This document shows, piece after piece, positions 1-6,016 of a stretch of DNA of 14,306 nt. Made by a program: the position numbers and the translations under genes. The number at the start of each line of letters is the position of its first letter. Position 1 is the stretch's first letter. The DNA lies in contig JAEOTF010000122.1 of the NCBI GenBank assembly GCA_016840025.1, forward strand, positions 1 through 14,306, given 5' to 3'. The notes beneath the pieces were generated by a model. It was not told the DNA's origin. It worked only from the letters and a program-made list of their open reading frames with translations, and ran no database searches. Source of the DNA: Candidatus Hodarchaeota archaeon. Lineage in GTDB: Archaea > Asgardarchaeota > Heimdallarchaeia > Hodarchaeales > YT1-039.

Positions 1-936
1 AGACCCTTGGCTTCCCCATTGAGTTATGAATGCCCCTGTACGATTGAATACTTGAACACGGTGATTATACCAATCTGTAACAAATACAAGTCCTGTACTA
101 CCAACTGTTATGTCAAGAGGGTAAAAAACTTCTTTATTTCCTGAATCTTCGCTATTCCATTTTGTTATGAATGTTCCATTACTTGTGAAAACTTGAACAC
201 GATAATTTTCATCAGCTACATAAACGAATCCCTCAGAATCTATCGCAATCCCGCGCACATTATAAAATTGTCCATTTTCAGATCCTTCACTACCCCACTT
301 CGTAACAAATGTTCCATTACCTGTGAAGACTTGAATTCGGTGATTATACCTGTCTGCGACATACACATACCCCATAGAGTTAATTGCGATATCATACGGG
401 TAAGCAAATTCTCCATCTTCGTGACCGTAAGAACCCCACTTTGTAACAAATGTTCCATTATTCATAAAGACTTGGATACGCTTGTTATTATTATCCACAG
501 CATAAATATGTCCTGTAGAGTTAAGTGCAAGCCCATAAGGAAGATTAAATACTCCATCTCCAGAACCTGAACCCCCCCATTTTGTAATAAATGTACCATC
601 AGAGTTAAAGACTTGAACTCTTTGATTATATGCATCAGCTACAAAAATATTACCCTTAGAATTAACAACAATTCCTCGAGGAGAAGCAAACTCTCCATCA
701 TCAAAACCTGAACTCCCCCAACTTCGAATAAATGCAATTTTCAGATTTAAATTAGCATCTTCTAGAAATTTTAGCTGATTATCTTCGACTTTTTCAACTT
801 TTATTAAATCAGAATCTTGTCTAGATGAATAACTTATTCGGTAGATCTGTGTATCTCCAAAAATTACTGATAATAGGAGAATGAAGGCTAAGTTCAGGAG
901 AATTATTTGTTTAGGGTTTAAAGAAAATTGTTTCAT
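1..936 (-). CDS. Secreted NHL-repeat beta-propeller protein, 3' end outside the window
   Basis: Reading from an ATG at 936-934, the minus strand stays open for 312 codons to the window edge with no stop, so the C-terminus is missing. Residues 1-28 form a signal peptide or N-terminal anchor: basic start, then a hydrophobic run from about residue 11 to 27. After a linker (about 29-67) come NHL repeats of about 47 residues. The blade motif [IV]T[KQ]W[GN] recurs at residues 117, 164, 211, 257 and 304, each preceded by VQVF or IQVF and a GTF/GAF turn, and each blade has a Y/F-V-A-D strand. This is an NHL beta-propeller, normally a binding or scaffold surface; export suggests an extracellular role, with the ligand unknown. 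No clear SD precedes the start and the upstream 75 bases are extremely AT-rich. The DNA itself shows about 141-base periodicity. Identification as NHL is firm; function is not. Confidence 0.88.
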   Translation of the reverse strand, partial: MKQFSLNPKQIILLNLAFILLLSVIFGDTQIYRISYSSRQDSDLIKVEKVEDNQLKFLEDANLNLKIAFIRSWGSSGFDDGEFASPRGIVVNSKGNIFVADAYNQRVQVFNSDGTFITKWGGSGSGDGVFNLPYGLALNSTGHIYAVDNNNKRIQVFMNNGTFVTKWGSYGHEDGEFAYPYDIAINSMGYVYVADRYNHRIQVFTGNGTFVTKWGSEGSENGQFYNVRGIAIDSEGFVYVADENYRVQVFTSNGTFITKWNSEDSGNKEVFYPLDITVGSTGLVFVTDWYNHRVQVFNRTGAFITQWGSQGS

Positions 937-1131
937 TTATTATCAAGCCTGTTCTATTATGTTAATATGATTAATATAGTATATTAATATTTATTTATTA
1001 TTTATATTATGTAAATTCAAACATATCATTTAGAAAATCAGTTTATGAGAGTTATAACTGCAAAATAATGAAAATATGAACAAATTACTACTGGAAGGAC
1101 TCAGAGAATTGTTATTTCTAGTGAGTCTGGC
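937..1131. other. AT-rich intergenic stretch with the NHL gene promoter region
   Basis: Between the start of the NHL gene and the stop of the permease gene, positions about 965-1015 are almost pure A/T and hold several overlapping TATA-like strings on the minus strand, so the exact box cannot be chosen. No tRNA, hairpin-plus-T-run or ORF with an SD is visible. It must serve both as NHL promoter and as the 3' flank of the permease gene. Confidence 0.4.
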
Positions 1132-3606
1132 TTATTGAACCTGTCCATGGAGAACAATGACGGTACAGTCAAGAAATTGTGCTAAACGCTCAGAAAGTCG
1201 TTGACCCCGGTGGTGACGTCCTTCCCCTAGTATCAACAGATCTAATCCATCCATGCGCTTTACATTGACCAAAGATCGAATAAAATCATGTCCAAGTACG
1301 AATCTGTGCTTAATAGCAACCCCATAGAGGAAACTCATATCCCCGACATGTTTGAGAAATTCGCGGCTTTCATTTCGTACATCCGATGACTCAGCTACAA
1401 TTCTGGGGGATGAGAGATGAGGTACTTCCGTAAAATGATAAGCAGACAGTTCTGAACCTCTAATAGATGAAACGACAGTTCTTCCAACATGTAATAACAA
1501 ATTATCCCTGTTGGTGCCTGAAAGTAAGGCAGCTACGCTTTTAAAGCCTAATTCATCTTCTCGTTTTCGTGGAATAGCTTGAAATACCTGAAGAGCAGGT
1601 ATGGACATCTTTTCAATTGCTGTATGTGAGATACTTGTACCAAACCAGCGTTCTAACCGTTTAGTCCGGCGACGTGAAGATAAAACAGCGAGTTGATATT
1701 TACCAGTGGAAGAAATGTCCACTAGATTCTGGATAATAGCCATTGCCGGTGGATCACTATCTCCATTATTTGTTGGAGCAATAAGGAGTCTACAAGGAAC
1801 TTTCATACTAAGAATTTCATTGAGGTGTATTCTGAAGACTCTTTCAGGTTGGCCGCCATAGTGATAAAGAGTCAGTCTTGCACCAAATTCCTGCGCTAAA
1901 AGACCAGCAATCCTCACGGCATCCAATTCGAACTCTTTTCCTGCTACAGGAACAATAATATTAGTAAGAGTTGTAGTGAAGAATTCTTCAGGGAGCCCGT
2001 CGAACCCTATTCTTTCATATTTGGCCAATCGCTTATATTCTTCTTCTCGAGGTCGCTTATTTCGAGCATAAAGTAAGAAAATAGTCGATCCAAGGGTTAA
2101 CCAAATTACTGTTATTGCAAAAGCTTCGATATGGTATGTTAGAATGAATAGAAAAATCATCGCAATAGATACACTACTAAGAATTGGAACCAATGGAAAT
2201 AGAGGAGTTTTAAAGCCATAGTTGAGATTTGGGAACTTAGTTCTAATCCGAACAGCTGCAATACATACAAAAAAGAAGAGTAATAGAAACATTATGTCTG
2301 CAGCTGACGCTACAGCTTCAATAGGTATAAAGGCAGCCATCAAGCACATAATCAAGCCTGTCATCCATATAGAGACAATTGGAGTCCTGCTTCGTGGAGA
2401 TACCTCAGCTAACTTCTGTGGTAATAAATTATCTCTTCCTAAAGCAAATCCAACCCGAGTTGAGGAATAAATGGCTGCGTTCAATGCTGAGAGAGTTGCC
2501 AACAGTCCTCCAAACATAATTATCATGAAACCGAGTGTTGGAATCATCTTATTAGCTGCTTCCAGCAGTCCTAGTTCTTCGTGCTGAGCTAAAAACTCCC
2601 ATGTAGTTAATCCTGCAGGAGCATCAATGGCTGCGATAGCAACTAACCCAACTAAAACATAAATGGGAATTACGATAAGGATTGACAATACAACCGCTTT
2701 AGGAATATTTGTTCTCGGGTCATAGATTTCTTCCCCTGTTTGAACAATCACTTCGTATCCTTCAAAAGCGATGAAAGTAAATCCCATAGCAATGAAAATT
2801 GCTCCTGCACCTTTAGGAAAGAAGGGGGTGAGGTTTGTTGTCGGATCAGGTTTGCCAAAAAGGACAACTAAGCCTACAAAAATGAAAATCCCTAAAATTA
2901 ACACTTTAATTGTAGAAATCCATAGCTCCGCTTTTCCCATTGCACTGGATCCAAGTTGATTGATGAGCAGGAAGATGATAATTGCCAAAAGAGCAATAAT
3001 ACGTTCGACAATTGGTATGGTTCCTTCTGGAAACTTTATTCCTATAGATCCAAGCACTTCTAAAAAATAAGCTGCAAATCCAAGACCATAGAGAGAACCA
3101 GCAACAGTTATCGCAAACCAACTCATCCACCCAGCAAAGAATCCAGGGGTATGTCCAAGTCCTTGTTTGGCATAAGTATATCCTCCACCGGCTTCGGGAA
3201 TAGCTGAACCAAGTTCTGCATAAATCATCGCAATCATTGTAGCGATTAAACCATTAAAGATGAAAACAACTAGAAGCGCGGGTCCTGCTATACCTGCTGC
3301 TATACCGGTTAGCACAAAAATCCCTGCTCCAATCATTGCTCCTACTCCTGTCATGATAGCTTGTGTCAAAGTCATGTCTCGGCTAAGATCAGATGAAAAG
3401 GCAATATCTTCATCACTAGTCGTAATGGGGTTTAAAACATACGATTTATTACGTGAATTCACCTGTATTCTTATTAAAGCGAATATAATGAATACAAAAA
3501 TGAGAGCACCAGTTGCTACCAGAAATAGCATGCCTAAAGTGAGGTCAGAAACGAATTTGGACACAATCATTAAACCCCTATTCTTCGAGAGCACAGGAAA
3601 AATCAT
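1132..3606 (-). CDS. APC-superfamily amino acid permease with C-terminal UspA-like domains
   Basis: An 824-residue integral membrane transporter, probably a cation-coupled amino acid permease. An extra N-terminal helix (about 24-46) and a polar linker precede the APC core (about 76-515). The core opens with the family motif GVGAMIGAGIFVLTG (87-101), whose unwound first helix binds the substrate backbone. About 12 hydrophobic helices follow, with the E131..P137..GGGY stretch and F281EGYE typical of the family. From about 545 the protein is cytosolic with two universal-stress-like alpha/beta domains: about 545-678 (starts TNIIVPVAGKEFELDAVRIA) and about 700-820 (ends LLILGEGRHHRGQ...DCTVIVLHG). 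The second keeps a G-x-G-like ATP-loop remnant but not a clean G-2x-G-9x-G[ST]. APC-Usp fusions are known in prokaryotes, where the Usp part is presumed regulatory. The start is uncertain: M1 lacks an SD and a TATA-like box lies only about 30 bases upstream, so it may be nearly leaderless; M13 (ATG 3570-3568) follows AGGGG at short spacing. Substrate unknown. Confidence 0.9.
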   Translation of the reverse strand: MIFPVLSKNRGLMIVSKFVSDLTLGMLFLVATGALIFVFIIFALIRIQVNSRNKSYVLNPITTSDEDIAFSSDLSRDMTLTQAIMTGVGAMIGAGIFVLTGIAAGIAGPALLVVFIFNGLIATMIAMIYAELGSAIPEAGGGYTYAKQGLGHTPGFFAGWMSWFAITVAGSLYGLGFAAYFLEVLGSIGIKFPEGTIPIVERIIALLAIIIFLLINQLGSSAMGKAELWISTIKVLILGIFIFVGLVVLFGKPDPTTNLTPFFPKGAGAIFIAMGFTFIAFEGYEVIVQTGEEIYDPRTNIPKAVVLSILIVIPIYVLVGLVAIAAIDAPAGLTTWEFLAQHEELGLLEAANKMIPTLGFMIIMFGGLLATLSALNAAIYSSTRVGFALGRDNLLPQKLAEVSPRSRTPIVSIWMTGLIMCLMAAFIPIEAVASAADIMFLLLFFFVCIAAVRIRTKFPNLNYGFKTPLFPLVPILSSVSIAMIFLFILTYHIEAFAITVIWLTLGSTIFLLYARNKRPREEEYKRLAKYERIGFDGLPEEFFTTTLTNIIVPVAGKEFELDAVRIAGLLAQEFGARLTLYHYGGQPERVFRIHLNEILSMKVPCRLLIAPTNNGDSDPPAMAIIQNLVDISSTGKYQLAVLSSRRRTKRLERWFGTSISHTAIEKMSIPALQVFQAIPRKREDELGFKSVAALLSGTNRDNLLLHVGRTVVSSIRGSELSAYHFTEVPHLSSPRIVAESSDVRNESREFLKHVGDMSFLYGVAIKHRFVLGHDFIRSLVNVKRMDGLDLLILGEGRHHRGQRLSERLAQFLDCTVIVLHGQVQ

Positions 3607-3630
3607 TGATTACTATGAAGTCACAAAATA

Positions 3631-3640
3631 GCTTATACAA
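3631..3640 (-). promoter_or_regulatory. TATA-like box for the permease gene
   Basis: On the minus strand TTGTATAAGC is centred about 30 bases before the permease ATG. With the usual archaeal spacing of about 26 bases, transcription would begin at about 3610, giving a leader of only a few bases for M1 or about 40 for M13. Inferred from spacing only. Confidence 0.35.
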
Positions 3641-4246
3641 AACGATCTGAAAATAATGGAAGCCATTTGAAATATATTTGTACCATTCTGTCTGTTTTTT
3701 CATTACGTTCACCTTGTATAGGCCGTGTTATTGTTAATTTTGCTAGTGTGTCCAACAGAGACGAATTTATCCTCCCTTTTAAACATATCACATTTCTATC
3801 AGCTCTTCACGACTCTGAGATCTTTCTAGTCTTATTCTAAGATACAAACCTCAAAAAATTCGAATTTCTTCGAAGAAAGAAAAAAATTTCTTCCAATAGG
3901 AGAAACTTCCTTATAAAATAGATATATTCCCACTTTATTACCAAATCAAATGACAAAACTTTTTTACACTGCTGTTAATTATTTTTTTCATTAGTTTGAT
4001 TCTTCTTCATTAAGAATTGATTTCCCCGTGAAAATTCTTCTACTAAATCATCGTATCTTGTTATCTAACAATGTATTTCGTAAATTGGAGTAGCTGCAAT
4101 AAAAGTGTTTCCAACTATTGATTCAAAACGTAGAGAAACATCAAGTTTTTACCTAAAAGTGAAGAGAAGATTGCTTGTCCTGCCTAAACGAAGCGTTGAA
4201 ATTTCCTTTTCTTTAGTTTCTACTCAAGGTCATTTAAAGCATTTGA
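3641..4246. other. 600-base non-coding stretch without a recognised gene
   Basis: All frames are broken by frequent stops and no ORF has a convincing SD. I found no tRNA T-loop, rRNA fragment or CRISPR-like repetition outside the two tRNA genes that begin at 4247. The only visible structure is the palindrome cluster at 3856-3893, listed separately. The stretch lies between the permease promoter and the 3' end of the tRNA transcript. Confidence 0.5.
3856..3893. repeat. Cluster of overlapping TTCGAA-centred palindromes
   Basis: Two perfect palindromes overlap: AAATTCGAATTT (3856-3867) and TTTCTTCGAAGAAA (3865-3878). A third TTTCTTC copy at 3887-3893 can pair with GAAGAAA at 3872-3878. On the DNA level this gives an array of TTC/GAA half-sites that could be a regulator-binding site; in RNA it could fold. 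It lies about 225 bases upstream of the permease promoter and about 350 bases downstream of the tRNA pair, so its target gene is not clear. Confidence 0.35.
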
Positions 4247-4384
4247 TGCCCGAGGGGAGATTCGAACTCCCGAATTAAAATGAACTCCCAGATATGGTTA
4301 AAAAAGTAGGTTTTCTCCTTCAAAAATTAGATTGGCTTTATAATAATCCATATCTGACGTTCTATGGAACCCAGCTACTCGGGC
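4247..4384 (-). tRNA. Intron-containing tRNA with long variable arm, probably Ser (GGA)
   Basis: The acceptor stem is perfect (GCCCGAG at 4384-4378 with CTCGGGC at 4254-4248), as is the T arm GGGAG-TTCGAAT-CTCCC. Between them CAGAT and ATCTG form an anticodon stem. Placing U33 correctly gives the loop ATGGAT(T), anticodon GGA (Ser). The region between the anticodon stem and T stem is 17 bases and folds as AGTT-CATTTT-AATT, the long variable arm that archaea have only in Ser and Leu tRNAs. About 51 bases must be removed after position 37, leaving 87, the right length. The 3' base is A73 and CCA is not encoded. Weak points: the D arm pairs poorly (GCTG against GAAC or AACG, no G18-G19), A73 is unusual for Ser, and CAGATATGG/CCATATCTG form an unbroken helix rather than a clean bulge-helix-bulge. 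It lies 10 bases after the Leu tRNA, so they are probably one transcript. Confidence 0.55.
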
Positions 4385-4394
4385 ATATGATTAA

Positions 4395-4569
4395 TGGTTC
4401 CTGGGGTCGGATTTGAACTGACGAATTGATTTATGTCAAACAGATCTCCAATACCAATATATAGTATCGTTAACCTAAATTTCGCTCTTTAAGTGTCAAA
4501 CTTTGAGTATCACAATTTATTAAATTTTATACTCATTCTGGTGTCCTAATCCGACTAGGCGACCCATGC
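4395..4569 (-). tRNA. Intron-containing tRNA-Leu (GAG)
   Basis: After GCATGGG and TC comes a D arm with canonical A14, G18-G19 and A21 (GCCTAGTCGGATTAGGAC). CCAGA (27-31) then leads to loop bases A32 U33 and anticodon GAG. The 3' exon resumes with TCTGT, a 17-base variable arm with stem TTGA-CATAAA-TCAA, a T arm with loop TTCAAAT, then CCCAGGA, A73 and an encoded CCA (4397-4395). Long variable arm, GAG and A73 all fit leucine. About 85 bases are removed; the intron carries ATACTCA, which pairs with TGAGTAT spanning the anticodon, as in many archaeal tRNA introns. The mature size would be 87 plus CCA, the same as its neighbour. Oddities: mismatches 1-72 (G-A), 3-70 (A-G), 11-24 (C-A), 27-43 (C-U) and 52-62 (A-C). 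Confidence 0.68.
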
Positions 4570-4590
4570 TACGCTTATTCGCTTCTATCA

Positions 4591-4604
4591 ACTATACTAT
4601 ACAC
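4591..4604 (-). promoter_or_regulatory. TATA-like box for the tRNA pair
   Basis: GTGTATAGTATAGT on the minus strand is centred about 28 bases upstream of the tRNA-Leu 5' end, the spacing expected for an archaeal TATA box starting transcription at or just before the tRNA. No comparable box fits in the 10 bases between the two tRNAs, supporting a single transcript. Confidence 0.45.
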
Positions 4605-4775
4605 TAAAATGGCAACTAAGGGCCAAATATCTTGAGTAGTTATGAACCCAATATTAACTAGTCTACTTATGATTTTTACTATCCTATGCAGAACATACAG
4701 CTTCAATGAGAATATCACAGAAGAGAGAGCAAAAACAAAAACGATCACCAAACTGTATGAATACTCTCATGAAGA

Positions 4776-4862
4776 CTAAGCTATAATATTATAGCACAAA
4801 CTAATCCATGAACTAGTTATAAAAGGGAAGGATCCGTTACGGTTCACGGTTATTCGTGCCAA
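4776..4862 (-). CDS. Possible 28-codon small ORF behind a copied leader
   Basis: A TTG at 4862-4860 opens 28 codons (starting M-A-R-I-T-V-N-R-N-G) to a TAG at 4778-4776. GAGGAG lies exactly 8 bases upstream, and before it the leader repeat GATCACCATATGAGG. The same order and spacing precede the TTG of the 216-residue gene at 5626. A TATA-like string (about 4911-4922) sits about 26 bases before the repeat. It may be a small peptide gene, a truncated paralogue (ITV/ITI near the N-terminus is the only likeness) or a relic. The coding sequence has no recognisable domain. Confidence 0.22.
   Translation of the reverse strand: MARITVNRNGSFPFITSSWISLCYNIIA
4780..4795. repeat. Perfect 16-base palindrome
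   Basis: GCTATAATATTATAGC is a perfect inverted repeat with no loop, overlapping the end of the possible small ORF. It could be a dimeric regulator site or a cruciform/terminator-like element. In such AT-rich DNA a chance palindrome is also possible. Confidence 0.3.
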
Positions 4863-4872
4863 CGTTAGTACT

Positions 4873-4889
4873 CCTCATATGGTGATCTA
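4873..4889 (-). repeat. Third copy of the leader repeat
   Basis: On the minus strand this reads TAGATCACCATATGAGG, matching 16 of 17 positions of the copy nearest the 216-residue gene (5637-5653). It is followed by AGTACTAACG and TTG, mirroring the other copy's TGTTTTAGCG and TTG. It lies just downstream of the T-rich terminator of the 216-residue gene. Confidence 0.55.
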
Positions 4890-4893
4890 TAAT

Positions 4894-4910
4894 AAAAAAA
4901 AACCTTTTTT
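4894..4910 (-). terminator. T-rich terminator of the 216-residue gene
   Basis: Read on the minus strand this is six A, two G, then nine T, about 65 bases after the stop codon at 4976. The run of nine T is a typical archaeal termination signal, and the A/T arms can form a weak hairpin. Confidence 0.45.
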
Positions 4911-4975
4911 GATATTTAAAGCTTTCTAATTATGATATTCCAGAAAAAAGTAGAAGAAGATGTAAGAAATTACAT

Positions 4976-5626
4976 TTACGCGAGAATATTCCACAGAAAA
5001 TCATCTATCTTTTTGAGAATATCCTCTCGAAGTGTTAATCGTTGCTTCTCTGTGATGGAAAAAGGAACTGTTGCATCCTGTAATGCCGCTTTTTGAGCAT
5101 CTAATAGATATGCTCCGCATAGATGGGTTATTATGTTGATAGTATCAGAATCCAGAACTATTGGCTGAGTTACCTCTCTACTTGGGGGTGGTTCAGCAAC
5201 TTTAGTAACAGGTTTAACCTCTTCAATAGGAGTTTCTAGTTCAAGTGCAAGAAATGTAGGGGTTTCCTCTGGTTTCATTTCCCCAATGATTGTACCCTCT
5301 CCAACAGCCAATGCTGGGGATTGAACCGATAATGTGGATACATCTGTAATATCAATTTCTTTATCTTTCAACATGTCCAAATATAACTGTCTTTCATCTG
5401 GTTCAATCACTCGAACCTTAAAACGCATGCCTTTTCCTTCATGGCGTAATTGGTTGGCAATTCTCGATGCCATAAAACCTGCTCGTCCTTCTCCACTTTT
5501 CACGACATCAATTGTCTGTGTACCAGGATCTCGAACTAGATACGTCTTATCTGGTTCGGTAGTACTAACTGACTGTAATTCTCCAGAATTATGGACTAAA
5601 TAGATAGTTATTTTATCAGAACTCAA
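4976..5626 (-). CDS. 216-residue cytosolic protein with a possible gelsolin/ADF-H-like domain
   Basis: Not recognised with certainty. No signal peptide or membrane helix. Residues about 5-86 follow the pattern of a gelsolin-type domain: strand and turn (ITIYLVHNSG, 6-15), a Y-L-V-R-D-P-G strand (29-35), a V-V-K-S-G edge (41-45), a long helix (about 47-63, RAGFMASRIANQL), then a strand F-K-V-R-V-I-E-P (69-76) and E/F-L helix end. In gelsolins the equivalent segments are the vYiLD, vWvGk and vevv..gE..eF elements. This is likeness by eye, not a search. A low-complexity Pro/Glu linker (about 115-155) joins it to a helical C-terminal segment (160-216). If right, it could bind an archaeal actin; Asgard archaea encode gelsolin-family proteins. 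Other beta-alpha-beta folds are possible. The start is TTG, chosen because a full SD, GAGGTG (5640-5635), sits 8 bases upstream and no ATG is nearby. It has its own promoter, leader and terminator. Confidence 0.6.
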   Translation of the reverse strand: MSSDKITIYLVHNSGELQSVSTTEPDKTYLVRDPGTQTIDVVKSGEGRAGFMASRIANQLRHEGKGMRFKVRVIEPDERQLYLDMLKDKEIDITDVSTLSVQSPALAVGEGTIIGEMKPEETPTFLALELETPIEEVKPVTKVAEPPPSREVTQPIVLDSDTINIITHLCGAYLLDAQKAALQDATVPFSITEKQRLTLREDILKKIDDFLWNILA

Positions 5627-5634
5627 CGCTAAAA

Positions 5635-5675
5635 CACCTCTTATGGTGATCTAATACCTCTTATGGTGACCTACT
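5635..5675 (-). promoter_or_regulatory. Tandem 20-base leader repeat overlapping the ribosome site
   Basis: Two direct repeats with a 20-base period read on the minus strand as GGTCACCATAAGAGGTA and GATCACCATAAGAGGTG. GAGGTG of the second is the SD of the TTG start at 5626. GATCACC resembles the 3' tail of archaeal 16S rRNA (the anti-SD), so each unit contains an anti-SD-like and an SD-like half. CACC can pair with GGTG over a six-base loop and hide the ribosome site; the two copies allow alternative pairings. The predicted transcription start (about 5672) puts both repeats in the leader. A DNA operator of CACC-N6-GGTG type is the alternative. Confidence 0.5.
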
Positions 5676-5693
5676 TCTAAAAATATCAACATG

Positions 5694-5703
5694 CATTTTA
5701 TTA
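5694..5703 (-). promoter_or_regulatory. TATA-like box for the 216-residue gene
   Basis: TTAATAAAAT on the minus strand is centred at about 5698. With about 26 bases to the start, transcription would begin near 5672, at the first base of the leader repeats. The third repeat copy has a TATA-like string at the same relative distance, which strengthens the reading. Confidence 0.4.
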
Positions 5704-6004
5704 ATTAATCTTGACATTGACTTCGAAAAAATCTTAACAAACAATTTTTATGAAAAATATACCAATATATTTCGTTCTTTAAACAACAAAACTCTTTAAA
5801 ATCTAAAGATAAAGAGAACAGGAAAAATAAATGATGCTTTTTATATATTTGAGCTATGAAACAGATTGAACCATCTTTCATAAAGTAAAAACAAGTGTAT
5901 TATGTCCTGTACCTCATTTAAAGGGTTTCTCTTCTAGAGTTCACTTATAATCCTCTCAGACCTAACCTAAAAACATCTAAAGTTCTTTAATAAATATAGC
6001 TTGT
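5704..6004. other. AT-rich divergent intergenic region upstream of nurA
   Basis: This 300-base stretch separates two divergent genes and shows no ORF with an SD and no tRNA. Two plus-strand TATA candidates stand out: TTTATATATT (5840-5849), which would give a leader of about 145 bases, and TTATAA (5945-5950), which would give about 45. A further AT-rich string at 5986-5998 is too close to the nurA ATG to leave its SD on the transcript. Confidence 0.4.
5943..5951 (+). promoter_or_regulatory. Candidate TATA box for the nurA-herA operon
   Basis: ACTTATAAT sits about 70 bases before the nurA ATG and would start transcription near 5973, leaving a leader of about 44 bases that includes the SD AGGAGGT (6005-6011). 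TTTATATATT at 5840-5849 is a stronger box by sequence but implies a long leader. Confidence 0.3.
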
Positions 6005-6016
6005 AGGAGGTACATT

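Noticed and set aside
193..570. Open frames on both strands (193-570 plus, 240-458 minus) inside the NHL gene
   Set aside because: They are shadow frames kept open by the periodic repeats; the true frame is the minus-strand one running from 936 to the edge with signal peptide and NHL blades.
1..720. Regular repetition that could suggest a CRISPR or tandem-repeat array
   Set aside because: The about 141-base unit is the NHL blade in a single open frame; units are diverged and there are no short repeats with unique spacers.
2222..3631. ORFs opposite or out of frame to the permease (2222-2470, 2771-2959, 3260-3631, 2906-3130)
   Set aside because: They lack SD sites and domain signs and overlap a clear membrane transporter frame.
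4395..4569. tRNA on the plus strand, where the A-C mismatches would be G-T wobbles
   Set aside because: The T-loop (TTCAAAT), D-loop G18-G19 and CCA are correctly oriented only on the minus strand.
3607..4975. Mobile element or integrated plasmid next to the tRNA genes
   Set aside because: No transposase, integrase, terminal inverted repeats or duplicated tRNA 3' end was found.
5334..5603. 89-codon plus-strand ORF opposite the 216-residue gene
   Set aside because: No SD, no recognisable domain, and the opposite strand has TTG with a full SD, promoter and terminator.
5635..5675. Short CRISPR-like array or attachment-site duplication
   Set aside because: Only two adjacent copies without spacers, and the repeat overlaps the SD at the spacing of a start signal; no integrase or Cas genes are present.
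5830..5880. Box C/D guide RNA suggested by ATGATGC
   Set aside because: No matching D box (CTGA) or C'/D' pair at the expected spacing, and the site overlaps a TATA-like string.
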